The position numbers and the translations under genes are program-made. Of a DNA stretch of 64,000 nucleotides, positions 23,513 through 35,400 are shown piece by piece. The DNA lies in assembly GCF_000715075.1 (NCBI RefSeq), contig NC_134080.1:35630758-35694757 (forward strand), read 5' to 3'. This stretch comes from Nicotiana tabacum. Its lineage: Eukaryota; Streptophyta; Magnoliopsida; Solanales; Solanaceae. Under the pieces are notes generated by a model. The model saw only the letters and a program-made list of their open reading frames with translations. It searched no databases and was not told the DNA's origin. The first letter of the stretch is position 1; each line of letters begins with the position of its first letter.

Positions 23513-24440
23513 AGATATTTCGAGTGATGCGTGCTACAGATACTAAGGCAGCAGAGCTTGCCGCGTACCAGCTGAAGAATTTTTCCAACACTTGGTATGA
23601 AATATGGGAAGAGTCCCGAGGGGAGGATTCAGCTTCTGCAACTTGGAAGGAGTTTACAAATATGTTTCTTGAGCATTTTCTACCCATTGAGGTCTTGGAA
23701 GCTAAGACTTTGGAGTTTGAGAGACTTAAACAGAATGATATGAGTGTGAATGAGTACTACCTCAAGTTCGTCTCTCTGGCTAAGTATGCTCCAGAAATGG
23801 TACGTGATATGAGGGCCAGAGTTAGGCGGTTTATTTTAGGGCTTTCAGATGACTTGTTTGATAATGCTAATATAGCTGCTTAGAATAATGACATGACCAT
23901 CACTAAGATGGTTGCCTTTGTTCAAGGGAACGAAGAAAGGTTGAAGGAAGAAGAGCGGCTACAGAGAGAAAAGGACAGGGAATTCAGCAAGAGAGCTAAG
24001 TTTGCAGGAAATTTCAACCATGGGAGATCTCAAGTAGGAGGCAATCGCCAGTTTTTCTAGAAATCAAAATCAGGACTTGCTCCATCTTCAGCTAGTGCAC
24101 CAGTTCAGAGGTCAAAGTTCAACAAGAAAAATCAGAATTTCAAAATAGTAGGCTCACAATCACATGCTAATGTGGGCTACAGAGTCTCTGGTTTCCCTAT
24201 TTGCAACACGTGTGGAGGCACCCAGGGTTGTGTCGTTCGGGCACAAATGGTTGCTTTGGGTGTGGTCAGCAGGGCCACTTCTTGAGGGATTATCCATCAG
24301 CAAAGCAGAACAATGGAGGCAATGTAGCTCAGTCCACCAATTCAATAGCCCCTCATAACTCTCAGGCCCAACAAGGGCACGGTGCAACAAAGTCTAGTAA
24401 TGCAAGCGGTGGTCGAAACCGCTTGTATGCCCTGGCAGTT
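23513..24440 (+). pseudogene. second chromovirus gag fragment fused to the LTR end
   Basis: It starts abruptly at the LTR end without primer site or gag N-terminus and encodes RVMRATDTKAAELAAYQLKN, NTWYEIWEESRGED, FLEHFLPIEVLEAK, NEYYLKFVSLAKYAPEMVRDM and RFILGLSDDLFDN, then a TAG at 23881. The rest (stop near 24058, knuckle CFGCGQQGHFLRDY near 24250-24293 with the last Cys changed to Tyr) runs to CPEL-like sequence near 24435. It is less damaged than the gag at 16270-17450 and keeps residues deleted there, so it derives from a different copy. Confidence 0.85.
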
Positions 24441-25014
24441 ATGAGTTATCAGTTATCATTTTCAGTTACGATATTTACAATTCTTTCCTTCAATTGTTTT
24501 ACATACCAATGCAATTCAAATGCATTAACGTCCCTTTTTGCCCGAGGCCTGCATCTCGCGAGGCAGGTAACAATTTTCAGGTTGACGATTTTGCTTGCTA
24601 GGACATCTCGTATCATCTATTAGTGAGCCCCAGTCTTTCGGGGCACTATCCCTCTCTTTTTCAGTCATTATAGTATTTCATTTAATAAGGTATACCGGGG
24701 ACCTTGTCCCGGCAAACAGTTAGCATTTTTAGTATTCTTTAGAGGCTTCGTAGACCATAACCCAGTCAGTCAGATATTAGCAGGCTTTTATGTGTTAGCC
24801 TTGCCGGCTACTCGTTTATACTTGCAGACCTTTCAGTATTTTCCGTATTTATGATATTTCAGTCAGACTCTTTAGTAGATCATCATATTATATATTTACA
24901 TCTAACTTACAGTTATACCACATGTTTATCCAGCCATACAGTTGGTTCGCTCGGTCATATGCAGTCAGGCATCGAGTGTCGCGTTATGCCCAGGCCATGG
25001 TTCGGGGCGTGACA
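24441..25014 (+). repeat. partial chromovirus LTR (3' 574 bp)
   Basis: Homologous to the last part of the LTR (from about 15487 in the 5' LTR) and ends GGGGCGTGACA. It joins directly to gag sequence on the left, so the first three quarters of the LTR and all of pol are missing between them. Confidence 0.85.
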
Positions 25015-25019
25015 AATCT

Positions 25020-25103
25020 TGGTATCAGAGCCTAGATTCAGGAGTCCTAGGGGGTCTACGAAGCCGTGTCTAGTGGGGTCACTTTTATGTGTGTGTGCTT
25101 GCC
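25020..25103 (+). other. second iMet primer site and leader
   Basis: TGGTATCAGAGCC at 25020-25032 lies 5 bases after the partial LTR, followed by leader sequence (GAAGCCGTGTCTAGTGGGG) that matches 16091-16130. Homology stops around 25103. Confidence 0.85.
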
Positions 25104-25698
25104 ACGACACAATATTTTTGATAAGTTGTTCTTCTTTCCTTCTTGTAAAGTACTTTTCTTTGACTTGGGAACCAAGAGAAATCTGCGAATTCATGTTTTC
25201 TTCCTTGGGTGACGACCTCCCAAGTTTGAATCACTCTTTTCTACAAATGTGATATTGCGTTTGAACATTGGTTGTAACTTGAAAGTAACCTACATATATA
25301 AAACAGAGAAGCTCGTTCAGTATCGTATGCAGAATTTTTAGTAAACAGTATCAATATTTGAAGAAATGAACGAATGAATAAATCACTATAGTAGCGAACA
25401 GTGTTCTTTCTTTATTTTGTATACTATCTATATATACATATTTAATAAAAAATTTGACGAAACAGTATTACGTCCGCTTGCCCCAAGGTGTATCCGTCCC
25501 GAGCTTGTTAACGTCAAAAGAATGTAGGAGGGTCCATAGTTCCCTCCCTTCCCTCATACTCTTTCTGTCTGTTTTGGGGTTTGAAAAATTAACTCATATT
25601 TTTATCTTTTATCTCGTATATCTCATTTTATGTACAAATAACCAAGCGTCCGATACAAATAATCTTTGTATCACAATACCTATATTACTAATTCATAT
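25104..25698. other. non-coding, no gene seen
   Basis: Single-copy-looking AT-rich DNA between the chromovirus remnant and the hAT-type element. The open frames at 25019-25252 and 25454-25729 show no domain and the second crosses the transposon boundary. ATTCATAT at 25691-25698 is the left target duplication of the next feature. Confidence 0.5.
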
Positions 25699-26307
25699 CA
25701 GGGGCGGCTCAAGCTCATATGTGGCCTAAAACTAAAGTTTGATATGAGACCTAATTTTTTTTTAAAGATTCTAATATATATTTTTGTTTAAAGTCTATTC
25801 TTCTAACCTTTTGAGATGCAAAGTTGTTAATTATTATTTTGTAATCGATCTCTTCCAAAAAATCCTTTTCAATTGATATTATAGCTAATCTTGAGACATT
25901 GGTTATCTTAACTAGGATTTGTCAATTTTAATTTTGAAAAACTTGTTTCCGCTGAGAAAATTATTATAGGAACTGATAACCCTATTTTTTAAGCAATATA
26001 AACATTTGAAAAAAATCAAGCCTTTTTATTTGGTTGAGTATATAATATCTTCTATTTATACTATTTTTTTTTCAAATCAATTTCAATTCACACTTTACAA
26101 GTTTTTTTAAATAATCAAACGGTTACTTTATTTACATATTTAAAAAAAAATCGTTCCTTTTATACGATACAGTCTATTTTTATACTAAAAATCTAAATTT
26201 ATTTTATTTAAATAATTGTATACCTATTATTTCTAAAAAATAATTGAACTCCGAATTTGGAGTCTAAGACACAAGCCTTATTAGCTAAAGCATTAGAGTC
26301 GGCCTTG
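25699..26307 (+). mobile_element. hAT-type non-autonomous element (609 bp)
   Basis: The termini are CAGGGGCGGCTCAAG on the left and GAGTCGGCCTTG on the right, imperfect inverted repeats with the CA(G/A)GG start usual for hAT. They are flanked by an exact 8-bp duplication, ATTCATAT, at 25691-25698 and 26308-26315. An 8-bp target duplication is the hAT hallmark. The interior is AT-rich and non-coding. A reversed relative lies at 26939. Confidence 0.9.
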
Positions 26308-26938
26308 ATTCATATACAAATGATTTTCGTGTTAAAATCTCTACCTAACTTGTTTCTAAACGAAACGACCCCTAACAGCTCTATTAGTTGGTGTGCAATG
26401 GGTTGTTAAGACTTATACGTCCATTACATTAATGTTAAAAATAGTGGTCAACTGATTGTAAATTTCCAACTAATTATTGAAGCTAACATATGAATTACAA
26501 TATTTCAATGTTTTAATATTAAAATTTAAATATTTAAAAACTATACAAAAAGTATTAAAGTATGAATTACAATTGCTTTATCAATATGGTGAAAAATACA
26601 TATTAAAATATTAAGTACTCAAAATTTATATAATTTAACTCTCGAAAAACAAAACTTAATATTATAACTAAATGAGAACGGAGAGAGTAACAATACTAAT
26701 TTTCTAAAACCGTGTGAAGAAGGGTGCAGACATGTAATATAATATATGTTCTAAAACCGTGTTAAGAAAGGTATATATATATATATCAACATGAAGGGAT
26801 GTAATTACCAAAGTCAATAAGAAAGGATTAAAGTTCTTAGTAAATTAATGTTATACTTATCTATCCTTAATTGTGTAACAACAAAGAGAGCAAAGCTACT
26901 CTCCATGTCATTTGATATTGCATGGGGTTTTATATAGG
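26308..26938. other. non-coding, no gene seen
   Basis: AT-rich DNA between two related transposon copies. The phrase TTCTAAAACCGTGT(G/T)AAGAA occurs twice (about 26702 and 26749), a small local duplication. No coding frame or RNA gene is apparent. Confidence 0.5.
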
Positions 26939-27280
26939 CAGGGCCGGCTCTAATGTACATCCAAGTAAGGCTTTTGTGTTAGGCCCTAAATTTTGGGGAG
27001 CCATTTTTTTTAAAATAATAGATTTATAGGTATTTAAAAAAAATATTTAGCACTTTTCGTATAAAAATAAAGTTTTTCTGTTGCAGTTGCCTCAAAGAAA
27101 AGAAGTTTTCAAGATTAGAATTTACAAATCTTACCTAAGATTAACAATGTCTCAAGATAGATTAAATTTGTTGGCTATATTATCAATTGAAAGGGAATTA
27201 TTAGAGGAAATCGATTATAAAAAAATTATTAACAAGTTTTTTTTTTAGGCCTCATATTAAACTTTGGCTTTAGGTCCCTT
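26939..27280 (-). mobile_element. truncated hAT-type element, reverse orientation
   Basis: The left end CAGGGCCGGCTCTAATG matches the right terminus of the 25699-26307 element when reverse complemented. Interior blocks also match in reverse order (AATTTAGGGCCTAACACAAAAG, cut here to the key part TAACACAAAAGCC; CTTGAGACATTG; TTTAATATGAGGCCT). The other terminus is missing or unrecognisable near 27280, and no 8-bp duplication was found, so it is a decayed copy. Confidence 0.75.
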
Positions 27281-27453
27281 TTTCACGTATACTCTATCAC
27301 AATTCACAAATGATACAAAAATGTACAAAAGTTAGTTCCACTACCTGGCGACCACTATATTTTACTATGAGATTTTACGTAACTCCTGATAATTTCAGAA
27401 CATGTTGCATATTATACAGATAATTAAGAAGGAAAATAAGGTGATTTATATAC

Positions 27454-28219
27454 CTGTGAAATGACTCCAAGAACTCCAAGTGACAATTTAGCTGCATAGA
27501 ACTCAGGATTAGCAGTGTCAAGGGTCCGGACTTTTGCATAGCCTTCTTCTTCTGTAGCTGGTGTGACGATCCGAAGCTCAACTACATAGTTATTCACTGC
27601 ACTTCCCAGGCCCCAAAGAGAGCTGCCATGTACACCGGTACCTAGCAAACCACCAACACTCATTCCCCACCAATAAGGTGAATGAGGCAGCGCCAGATCA
27701 ACCCGTGCTGCCTCATCGATCAAATCCCTTAGTATTAGTCCCACTATCCACCCTCATCTTCATGTTTTGTCGATCCTTTATCTGTACCTGTTGAGACATA
27801 ATATAATTAAAATAATTTAAAAGGGTGCAATTTTTAATAGTTTAAGCTTTTTAGAGTACGACAGTATGTAGTACCTTATTAAGGAGTTTTGTACTGATAA
27901 TGAGGCCATCATCCTCGCCAGGACAAACCAACTTAGGAATACTCGCTACTCTCACTTTCCTTTTCTCCTTAGTTGCTTTTCCCACTGCTGATATGAGCTC
28001 TTCTTCTCTGGTAGGATACGTGACTTCAGCTGCACGACAAATGCTCCGATCCGGAAATGAGCCATAGATATTTGTGATGGTGCAGTTTGAATTTTTGGTT
28101 ATACACTTGATGGGATCTTGAGGAAGGGTATATTCAACCAAGTAAATCATGATCAAGAAAATGCAGTTTGATGTCAAAATTTGGCGTATAACGCCGTTTT
28201 GAAAGCGTACGTTTTTCAT
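27454..28219 (-). pseudogene. L-gulonolactone-oxidase-like gene fragment, exons 1-2, frameshifted
   Basis: Exon 1 (28219-27875) begins MKNVRFQNG with a hydrophobic N-terminal stretch like a signal peptide. It continues to ITNIYGSFPDRSICRAAEVTYPTREEEL and SIPKLVCPGEDDGLIISTKLLNK. Then comes a GT donor at 27874, an 87-nt intron (27788-27874) and an AG acceptor. Exon 2 (27787-27454) encodes [48 protein letters not shown] and [10 protein letters not shown], then another donor. These are typical of plant FAD-linked gulonolactone/aldonolactone oxidases (ascorbate-related). With exon 1 in phase 0, exon 2 needs a +1 shift near 27740. Residues normally preceding SIPKL in the FAD-binding region seem missing, and no later exons exist; a decayed transposon follows. 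It is most likely a pseudogene. Alternatively the frameshift could be an assembly error. Confidence 0.8.
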
Positions 28220-28273
28220 GGTTAATTGGTGATTTTCGTTCTTGTTCCTTTCTTTCTACGGGAGCCAATTCCA

Positions 28274-28280
28274 ATATATA
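28274..28280 (-). promoter_or_regulatory. possible TATA box of the oxidase-like fragment
   Basis: On the minus strand TATATAT lies about 55 bp upstream of the ATG at 28219, a plausible plant core promoter position. It suggests that the fragment kept its original 5' end. Confidence 0.4.
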
Positions 28281-28289
28281 GACAAGTCA

Positions 28290-29576
28290 CAAGTAGTACT
28301 ACGGATAATAGACTGGGTTTCATATATTGACCAGTGGATACATGGGCGGATGTGTCACGTGGGTTTCTTAAATTGTATGAACATAGTAAACGTACGGGTC
28401 GAGTCGGATATGAGCGGGTCAAAAACAGGAAATACAAAACGGATAAATTGTCCGACCATACCTATATTTAATACGGATAAAAAAGGGTGATGACCGGCGG
28501 ATAATATGGATATCCACATTATTCATGGCTTCTTGAATATGATAACTTTTGGGAGAATCTCTAGTATCCCAAACTTGAAAAACCCCAAATTTGATGCTTT
28601 ATAATATAAAGGTTAAACCCATTAGTTATCCATTTTCTAAGTGAATAATATTATTTTTATCCGTTTTAAAAAATTCATTATCCAATCCATTTTAATGGAT
28701 AATATGAGTGAAAAATTATAACTACTATTTTTTTAACTATTTTACCACCATTACTTGTAAGCTCCTATTTTTTAATAGGATGTAAGGAACTATTAATTCT
28801 TGAGCCTCAAAGAGAGCTTATATGTGTACATCGATTCATCAGTGGTGTAATTAGTTTCTTTTGCTGGAGGCCTAAGAATTTAGAACAACCTTCCTAAAAG
28901 GGAGTTATGATTCTAGGTGCTCTTTAGGTGTAATACTTTGCTTATTAATAGTAATAGTTCACAGTTTTTTTACTAAAATAACAATAATAATCGCTAGACA
29001 CCTTATCTGACGGTATATTCGTTGGAAAAAAAAACTAGAGCGACCATTTTGTGTGGATTTCAAGAAAAATTGAAGCATCAATGGCTTTGTTGTGCAGCTA
29101 AAGTTACCAAATCAATCTCTTTATCACATCAACAAACTAAGCATGTATAAACTATAGAACAAGTAAAAGCAAAAAAAAAAAAAATGAAAAATATATACAA
29201 AAATCATATTGGCTTGGGTCATCCAACTACTCTTTTTAAATACTGCCCTAACCTGTTGTTCACGGGGTCCTAATAACCCCCCTGCATTATTAGGTGATGG
29301 GGGAAGGGGTGGAGGCTTATGGTGATGGTGGAAGGGGTGTCGGCTATGGTAAAAGACTAAAACTATTTTCTGAGGAACTGAAAATGCGGCGAGCCTATTG
29401 AAAGAGAAGAGAAAAGAGGAGAAGAAAAAGAAAAAAAGAAAAGAAAAAAGAAGAGAAGAATTAGTAAGTTTTAACAATTCGTTTTGCTTCTCGACAGTTG
29501 AATATATTTTCTTTGCCACATCAATATTTAAGGGACTAGTCTCTCGGCACGTGCGTTGCACGTGTATGCTTAAAAG
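28290..29576. other. non-coding, possible decayed repeat
   Basis: AT-rich. At 28390-28720 phrases such as GGATAATATGGATATCC and CATTTTAATGGATAATATG resemble a degenerate interspersed repeat. 29150-29460 contains an A-rich stretch (29168-29183) and a purine-rich AAG/GAA tract (29400-29460), which explain the open frames on both strands. No gene was found. Confidence 0.5.
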
Positions 29577-30173
29577 TAAGGATGTGCAAACCGAATCGAA
29601 AAATCGCACCAAACCGAAAAGTCAAACCAAACCGATTAAAAAACCTGACTTGGTTTGGTATTGAGTAAAAAACCCGAACCAACCGACATATAAATATATA
29701 ATTTTTATACTATATTTTTTAAAGATTTTGTACAAAATTTTCTTTAAAAAATGTCTAGAAATGTTTGGGATTCTCTTGTGGGATATAAATTTTAATAGAA
29801 TATGAAGTGCTCCATATTTATTGACCTTAAATAATGAGTTATATGATGACTTTCTTATGAAGTATTACTGGAATACGTCTATCTCTTTGTTCTTTCGTAT
29901 TCATATCATGTTAAGATCTATTAAATTCTTATATCTTTTTCGAATGTGAAGTGGTTATTACTAATATTTAGGTATCATATTGATTTTTATGTTTAATTAC
30001 TAAATTCGGTTAACCTGAAAGTGTATATCAACGAAATATTATTGTCAAACGACTAAAAAAATAAATAACAAAAAACCTGAAAACCTGACAAAACCAAACC
30101 AATCCAAACGGATATAGTTGGTTTGGTTTGGTTTTGATAAAAACCGAACCAACCCGATCCATGCACACACCTA
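29577..30173. mobile_element. hAT-type MITE (597 bp)
   Basis: It begins TAAGGATGTGCAAACCGAA and ends CCATGCACACACCTA. The terminal inverted repeat is imperfect. It is flanked by an exact 8-bp duplication CTTAAAAG at 29569-29576 and 30174-30181. Subterminal regions are rich in AACCGAACC / GGTTTGGTTT motifs in opposite orientation, a common layout for hAT MITEs where transposase binds subterminal repeats. No coding capacity. Confidence 0.88.
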
Positions 30174-30970
30174 CTTAAAAGAGTACAAAATAAAATCTAA
30201 AAGTTCGTTCCAATAAAATAACAAACTTTGCAGAAAGACAATTAACTTAAGTCAAATGATTAACCTAAGCGAAACAGTAAATTTATTATCGAGTAATATT
30301 TCCCCATATAAAGAATAATGAGAAAAGGAGCCGATTTTTTTGAAAGAAAAAGTGCCAAATATCTCATCACGACAAAATGAACCATCGACCATGTACTCTC
30401 ACTACATAATAAATATTCTTATCAAACGTAACTTTTTTGTCTACTCAATTGTGTTGTTTTACTTTGATTGTGCTTTTCTTTACCAAAATGTACAATTTAT
30501 TTTGGTACACTGCACTATCTATTATTTTTCAACTTAAACATGTATATGCTAATACCAACACTAAACACAACGTTGTGCGGTAAAAAAAATAAAATCGGAT
30601 CGTCTCTGTACAATTACCAAAAACGACTTTGCAGTTGAAGTTGTCAAACTCAAGTCCAAAATCATTGCAGCATAAGCACTCAACAAAATTATACATTTAT
30701 ACCTTGTTTCTGACCATCAACTTTATTAATAGAAGAATAAACCCAAAAATCCGTTCACCAAGTCATTTAAACTAAAATTAGTCGGTGAAGGTATAATATA
30801 TACATAATTATGTATAATCAATATATAATTTATGTATATTGCTAGAAAAAATAAACGATGAATATAACCAACTATTTGTATAAAAATCCCTTATTAATAT
30901 TGTGACGTAGACAAAGATATAACATAGTCTAGAAAGGGCAATCTAGTAATTTCATATTAGTTGGTTAGTT
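30174..30970. other. non-coding, no gene seen
   Basis: AT-rich sequence between the MITE and the copia LTR. The frame at 30340-30537 shows no domain and is not called. Part of the right side could belong to the copia LTR, whose start cannot be fixed. Confidence 0.45.
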
Positions 30971-31203
30971 TGTTACTAACAACCATTCCTAATGTTAGTT
31001 AGTTAGTTAGTAGCTTCTATTTAATTGTTGACAATTAATTGGTAAGCTACATGTATATATTGATATACACCACTATGTAATTCATTCAGATAATAAGTAT
31101 CACTTCTTTCTCTCTTAGTTTCTATCGACCTTCCTATCTGTTTCTTCTTCTTTCATCTTCTTCTTCATTCATCCAAATTGGGTTCAACCCAGATATTAGT
31201 TCA
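30971..31203 (+). repeat. copia 5' LTR (left end uncertain)
   Basis: It ends ...ATATTAGTTCA next to the primer site at 31204. It contains TATATAT at 31054-31060 followed by a pyrimidine-rich leader. The start is not certain; TG at 30971 is the best candidate by eye. Confidence 0.5.
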
Positions 31204-31216
31204 TGGTATCAGAGCA
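31204..31216 (+). other. copia primer-binding site, initiator tRNA-Met
   Basis: TGGTATCAGAGCA matches the iMet complement except at the last base and directly abuts the LTR-ending CA. Confidence 0.85.
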
Positions 31217-31320
31217 GGATCAGCTAATTCAGTAGATGAAACCTCGATTCAACTTCTTGATTCAAAAAATCGAAATAGTTCTAAAATCTGCTTCTTCGTC
31301 ATTTCAATCCTTGAAAATTC

Positions 31321-32350
31321 TTGATCGCTAGGGCTGGAAATGAACAACAAACTGTTCCTTCTGGAGTTCCAACGGTTCCTAATGGAGTTCCAACTGTTCC
31401 TCCTGGAGTACCTACTTCAATTCCTAACCAAGGAGGTTTGCATGTACTTGATTATAATCATTTGTTGTTTTTACGTCCATCTGATGTTAGTGGCATTCAA
31501 ATCATATCGTTTCAACTAACTGGGATTGAAATTATTCCTTATGGTTTAGATCTATGAGAATGGCGTTGTTAGGAAGGAATAAGTTAGGATTAGTTGATGG
31601 GTCCTGTACCAAAGAAAGTTACCTAGAAAATTTGTGGAATCATTGGGAACGAGTGAATGCCATAGTACTTTCTTGGTTGATGAATTCTGTTAGCAGTGGG
31701 TTGCTGGGAGGTATAATGTATGCCTCAAGTGCACATGCTGTATGGAATGATTTGCATGAGAGATTTGATAAAGTTGATGGCTCAATATCGTATAATTTGC
31801 ATAAAGAAATTGCAATGCTGAGTCAAGGAACAACATCTGCCTCTGCATACTTCTCAAGACTAAAAGATCTGTGGGAAGAGTTTGAGGCACTGGTCCCTGC
31901 ACCTAGGTGTGACTGCCCAAAATCAAGAGAACTTGTGGTTCATTTGCAAAAATTAAAACTGTTTCAGTTCTTGATGGGATTAAATGATTCCAATGGTCAA
32001 GCTAGGAGTCAAATTCTGCTGATGAGTCCAATGCCATCAGTTAATCAAGCATATGTCATGGTGATTAGTGATGAGAGTCAAAAATCAGTTGCTAATAATA
32101 CTGGCTTACTGAGAGCAAATCCTACATCTGGAACTAATCAATATGATGTAGCCATGTTAACCAAGATTGGTGGAAATAATCAGAGACTGACTAGGAAAAA
32201 TTTCAATCTATTCTGTGAAGTATGCAAAATAAGAGGACATTCTAAAGAAAATTACTACAAAGTTGTAGGCTATCCTCCCGAATATAGAGAAAGGAAAATG
32301 AACACAAATACACACAGTGCTTACATCATGTTATCTGATATTGGTATATA
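31321..32350 (+). pseudogene. copia gag, frameshifted
   Basis: The N-terminal frame (to about 31540) has LDYNHLLFLRPSDVSG and LTGIEI, then shifts to the frame starting at 31554 with MALLGRNKLGLVDG, AHAVWNDLHERFDKVDGS and LKLFQFLMGLNDS, a typical copia gag. The zinc knuckle reads CEVCKIRGHSKENYY: the fourth ligand, normally Cys, is Tyr. A TAG follows at 32349. It would encode the capsid protein. Confidence 0.85.
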
Positions 32351-32471
32351 GGGTAATCAGGTGTCTAGCAACAATTGGAATGAGAACAGTTCTCAGAATT
32401 CTCAACTAACAAGCAATGCAATGAGTGTGAACAATCCTTAGAACATTGGACAAGTAAACAATACTCCTTGG

Positions 32472-35400
32472 ATGGCAAATTGCACTTTCATTAAAGAGCA
32501 GTATGATCACATTGTGCAATTACTCAACAAAGATAATTCAACTTCTGCTTCTACTACAACAACACCAGCAGCTAATGCAACAAGTATTCCTTGTGCTCTA
32601 TTAGCCTCTAATACTCTTCAAGAATGGTTTATAGACATAGGGGCTATAAATCATATGATAGCTGATTTAGAATTGTTAAATAGGGCATCCTTAATACAAA
32701 CAAATCAGCAAAAGAAAGTACACTTGCCTAATGGAGAAACTACTCAAGTTACTCATATTGGAACTAGTGAATTAATAGAACATGACACTATAACTAATGT
32801 GTTCTACATACCTCAATTTAAGTATAATCTTTTATATCTGTCTCTAAAATAACAAAATAACTGAAATGTTCAGTTGCTTTCATTCCTGTTTTTTGCATAT
32901 TTCAGGAACTCTTCAGTGGGAGGGTGAAAGCGATTGGTAGAGAAGATAGTGCTTTATACATTCTCAGTAGACAAAAATTACCAGGAAATAAAGCAATTAG
33001 TTTAAACACTAAGGAGACAGAAATCAATAAAGAAGTTAGTTCAAATGACATTGATTTTTGGCATAGGAGACTTGGACATGTATCTGCTACTGTTCTCAAG
33101 AAGCTAATATCTGTAAATGCACAAGATATATCTGCTAGATTAGATCTATGTACTACTTGTCCTTGTGCAAAGCAAACTAGAAATCCTTTTCCTATCAGTA
33201 GCATAAGAACTACTATTTTTGAGTTAGTTCATATGGATTTGTAGAGTCCTTACAGAATCCCTACTGTTGATGGTAATAGATTCTTTCTAACTGTAGTAGA
33301 TGATTTTTCTAGGATGACATGGATTTTCTTGTTGAAATTGAAATCTGATGTGTGTGTGGTTGTAAGAAAATACAGTTTGGAGAAATTGTTAAAACAGTTA
33401 GGACTGATAATGGTACAGAGTTTGTTAATTCAGTTTGTGAAAAATTCTTTAAGAATCTAGGAGTAATTCATCAAAAGACATGTCCTTATACTCCTCAGCA
33501 AAATGGAGTAGCTGAGAGAAGCATCTACATATCTTAGAACTCACTAGAGCTATAAGGTTTTAAACAAATATACCAATCAAACTATGGGGATACTGTGTGC
33601 TTGATGTTGTATATATTGTTAACAGATTGCCTAGTTCTGTAATTGATAATAAAAGTTCTTATGAAAGACTATATAACAGAAAACCTACACTACAACATCT
33701 TAAGGTTATAAGTTGTTTATGCTATGCAAAATTGGTTAATCAGAATGATAAACTAATGCATAGAGCAAAACCTTCTGTTCACATGGGATATGCTACGGAT
33801 CAAAAAGGATATGTGTTATATGATCTAGTAGATAAAACATTCTTTGTAAACAGAGATGTTCAGTTTAGAGAAGACATAATTCCTTTTAAAAACAAATAGG
33901 AAAATAACAAATCTGTGTTTATTCAACCAAACATAACAGACATACTCTTACACATAACAGATCCAGTACCATAAACTACAACTCTAGAAGGTCACATGTA
34001 TTCAAATCAATAAGAAGATTTAATTACACCTAGTACTACACAAGAGTTCACACAATATTTTGAACGTAACTCCACAGAAGTTGTACAAACTAACAATCAA
34101 TAAACCTCAGTCCTATAACAAACAGATCAAATTCCACAATCAATTACTAATCAATTAAACATAAGGAAGTCAAGCAGAGGAAATAAACCACCTATATGGA
34201 TGAAAGATTTTGAGTCATTAACTGCACAACAAAATGAACCATATGCAATATCAAAATACTTAACCTATGAACACTTAAGTCCTACATATCAAGCCTACTT
34301 AACAGAAACCTCAAATACCACTGAACTAACTCTATACTCTGAAGCTATAAAGGATCCTAGGTGGATAGATGCTATGTAGACTGAGATTGAAGCTTTACAA
34401 AATAATCACACATGGGACATAGTAATTCTGCCTACTGGTAAGACTCCTATAGGTTGTAAGTGGATATACAAAATCAAATATAAGGCATCTGGTAAAATAG
34501 AAAGATTTAAGGCTAGGCTAGTAGCTAAGGGATTCAGTCAAAAGGAGGGGATAGAGTATCAAGAAACCTTCTCCCCAGTTATCAAACTGAAAACTGTCAG
34601 AACTATATTAGCTATAGCTGCTACAAAACACTGGTATATACATCAAATGGATGTATATACTGCATTCTTACCGGGAGATTTATTAGATGAGATATATATG
34701 GATCTGCCCTAAGGATTCACAAGTCAGGGGGAGAATAAAGTATACAGACTTGTCAAATCCTTATATGGATTGAAACAAGCTCCTAGGCAATGGAATGCTA
34801 AACTAACAGAAGCTCTTTTAAAGTCTCAATTTCAGCAAAGTCAGTATGATCGGTCCTTGTTCATTAAGAAAACTGCAGAAGGTATCACAATGGTACTAAT
34901 ATATGTAGATGACATGCTTATAACTGGTGATTCCCTGAAATTAATAGAGGAAACCAAATCACATCTACAACAGTCCTTTAAGATGAAAGACCTAGGGGAA
35001 TTAAAGTATTTCCTAGGTATAGAATTTGCTAGATCAAAACAAGGCATTCTCATGCACCAGAGAAAATATACACTAGAATTGATTTCTGAGACAGATATTG
35101 CAGCTGCTAAACTAGCAATAACACCTCTTGATGTAAACATGAAGCTTACAACTACAGAATATGATGAACATATCAAGAAAACTAAGTCTACTGCCTTGAT
35201 GAATGAAGAATTGGCAGATATAAATTCCTATCAAAGACTGATAGGCAAACTCTTATATCTAACAATGACAGACCAGATATCTCATTTAGTGTTCAAATAC
35301 TAAGTCAGTTCCTACAAAGAACAAAGAAGTCTCACATGGAAGCAGCTCTAAGGATTGTCAAATATATCAAAAACAGTCCAGGGCAAGGAATTCTACTCTC

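Noticed and set aside
29124..29664. Lys/Arg/Glu-rich and Phe-rich frames on opposite strands
   Set aside because: Composition of a purine-rich tract; the plus frame runs into the hAT MITE.
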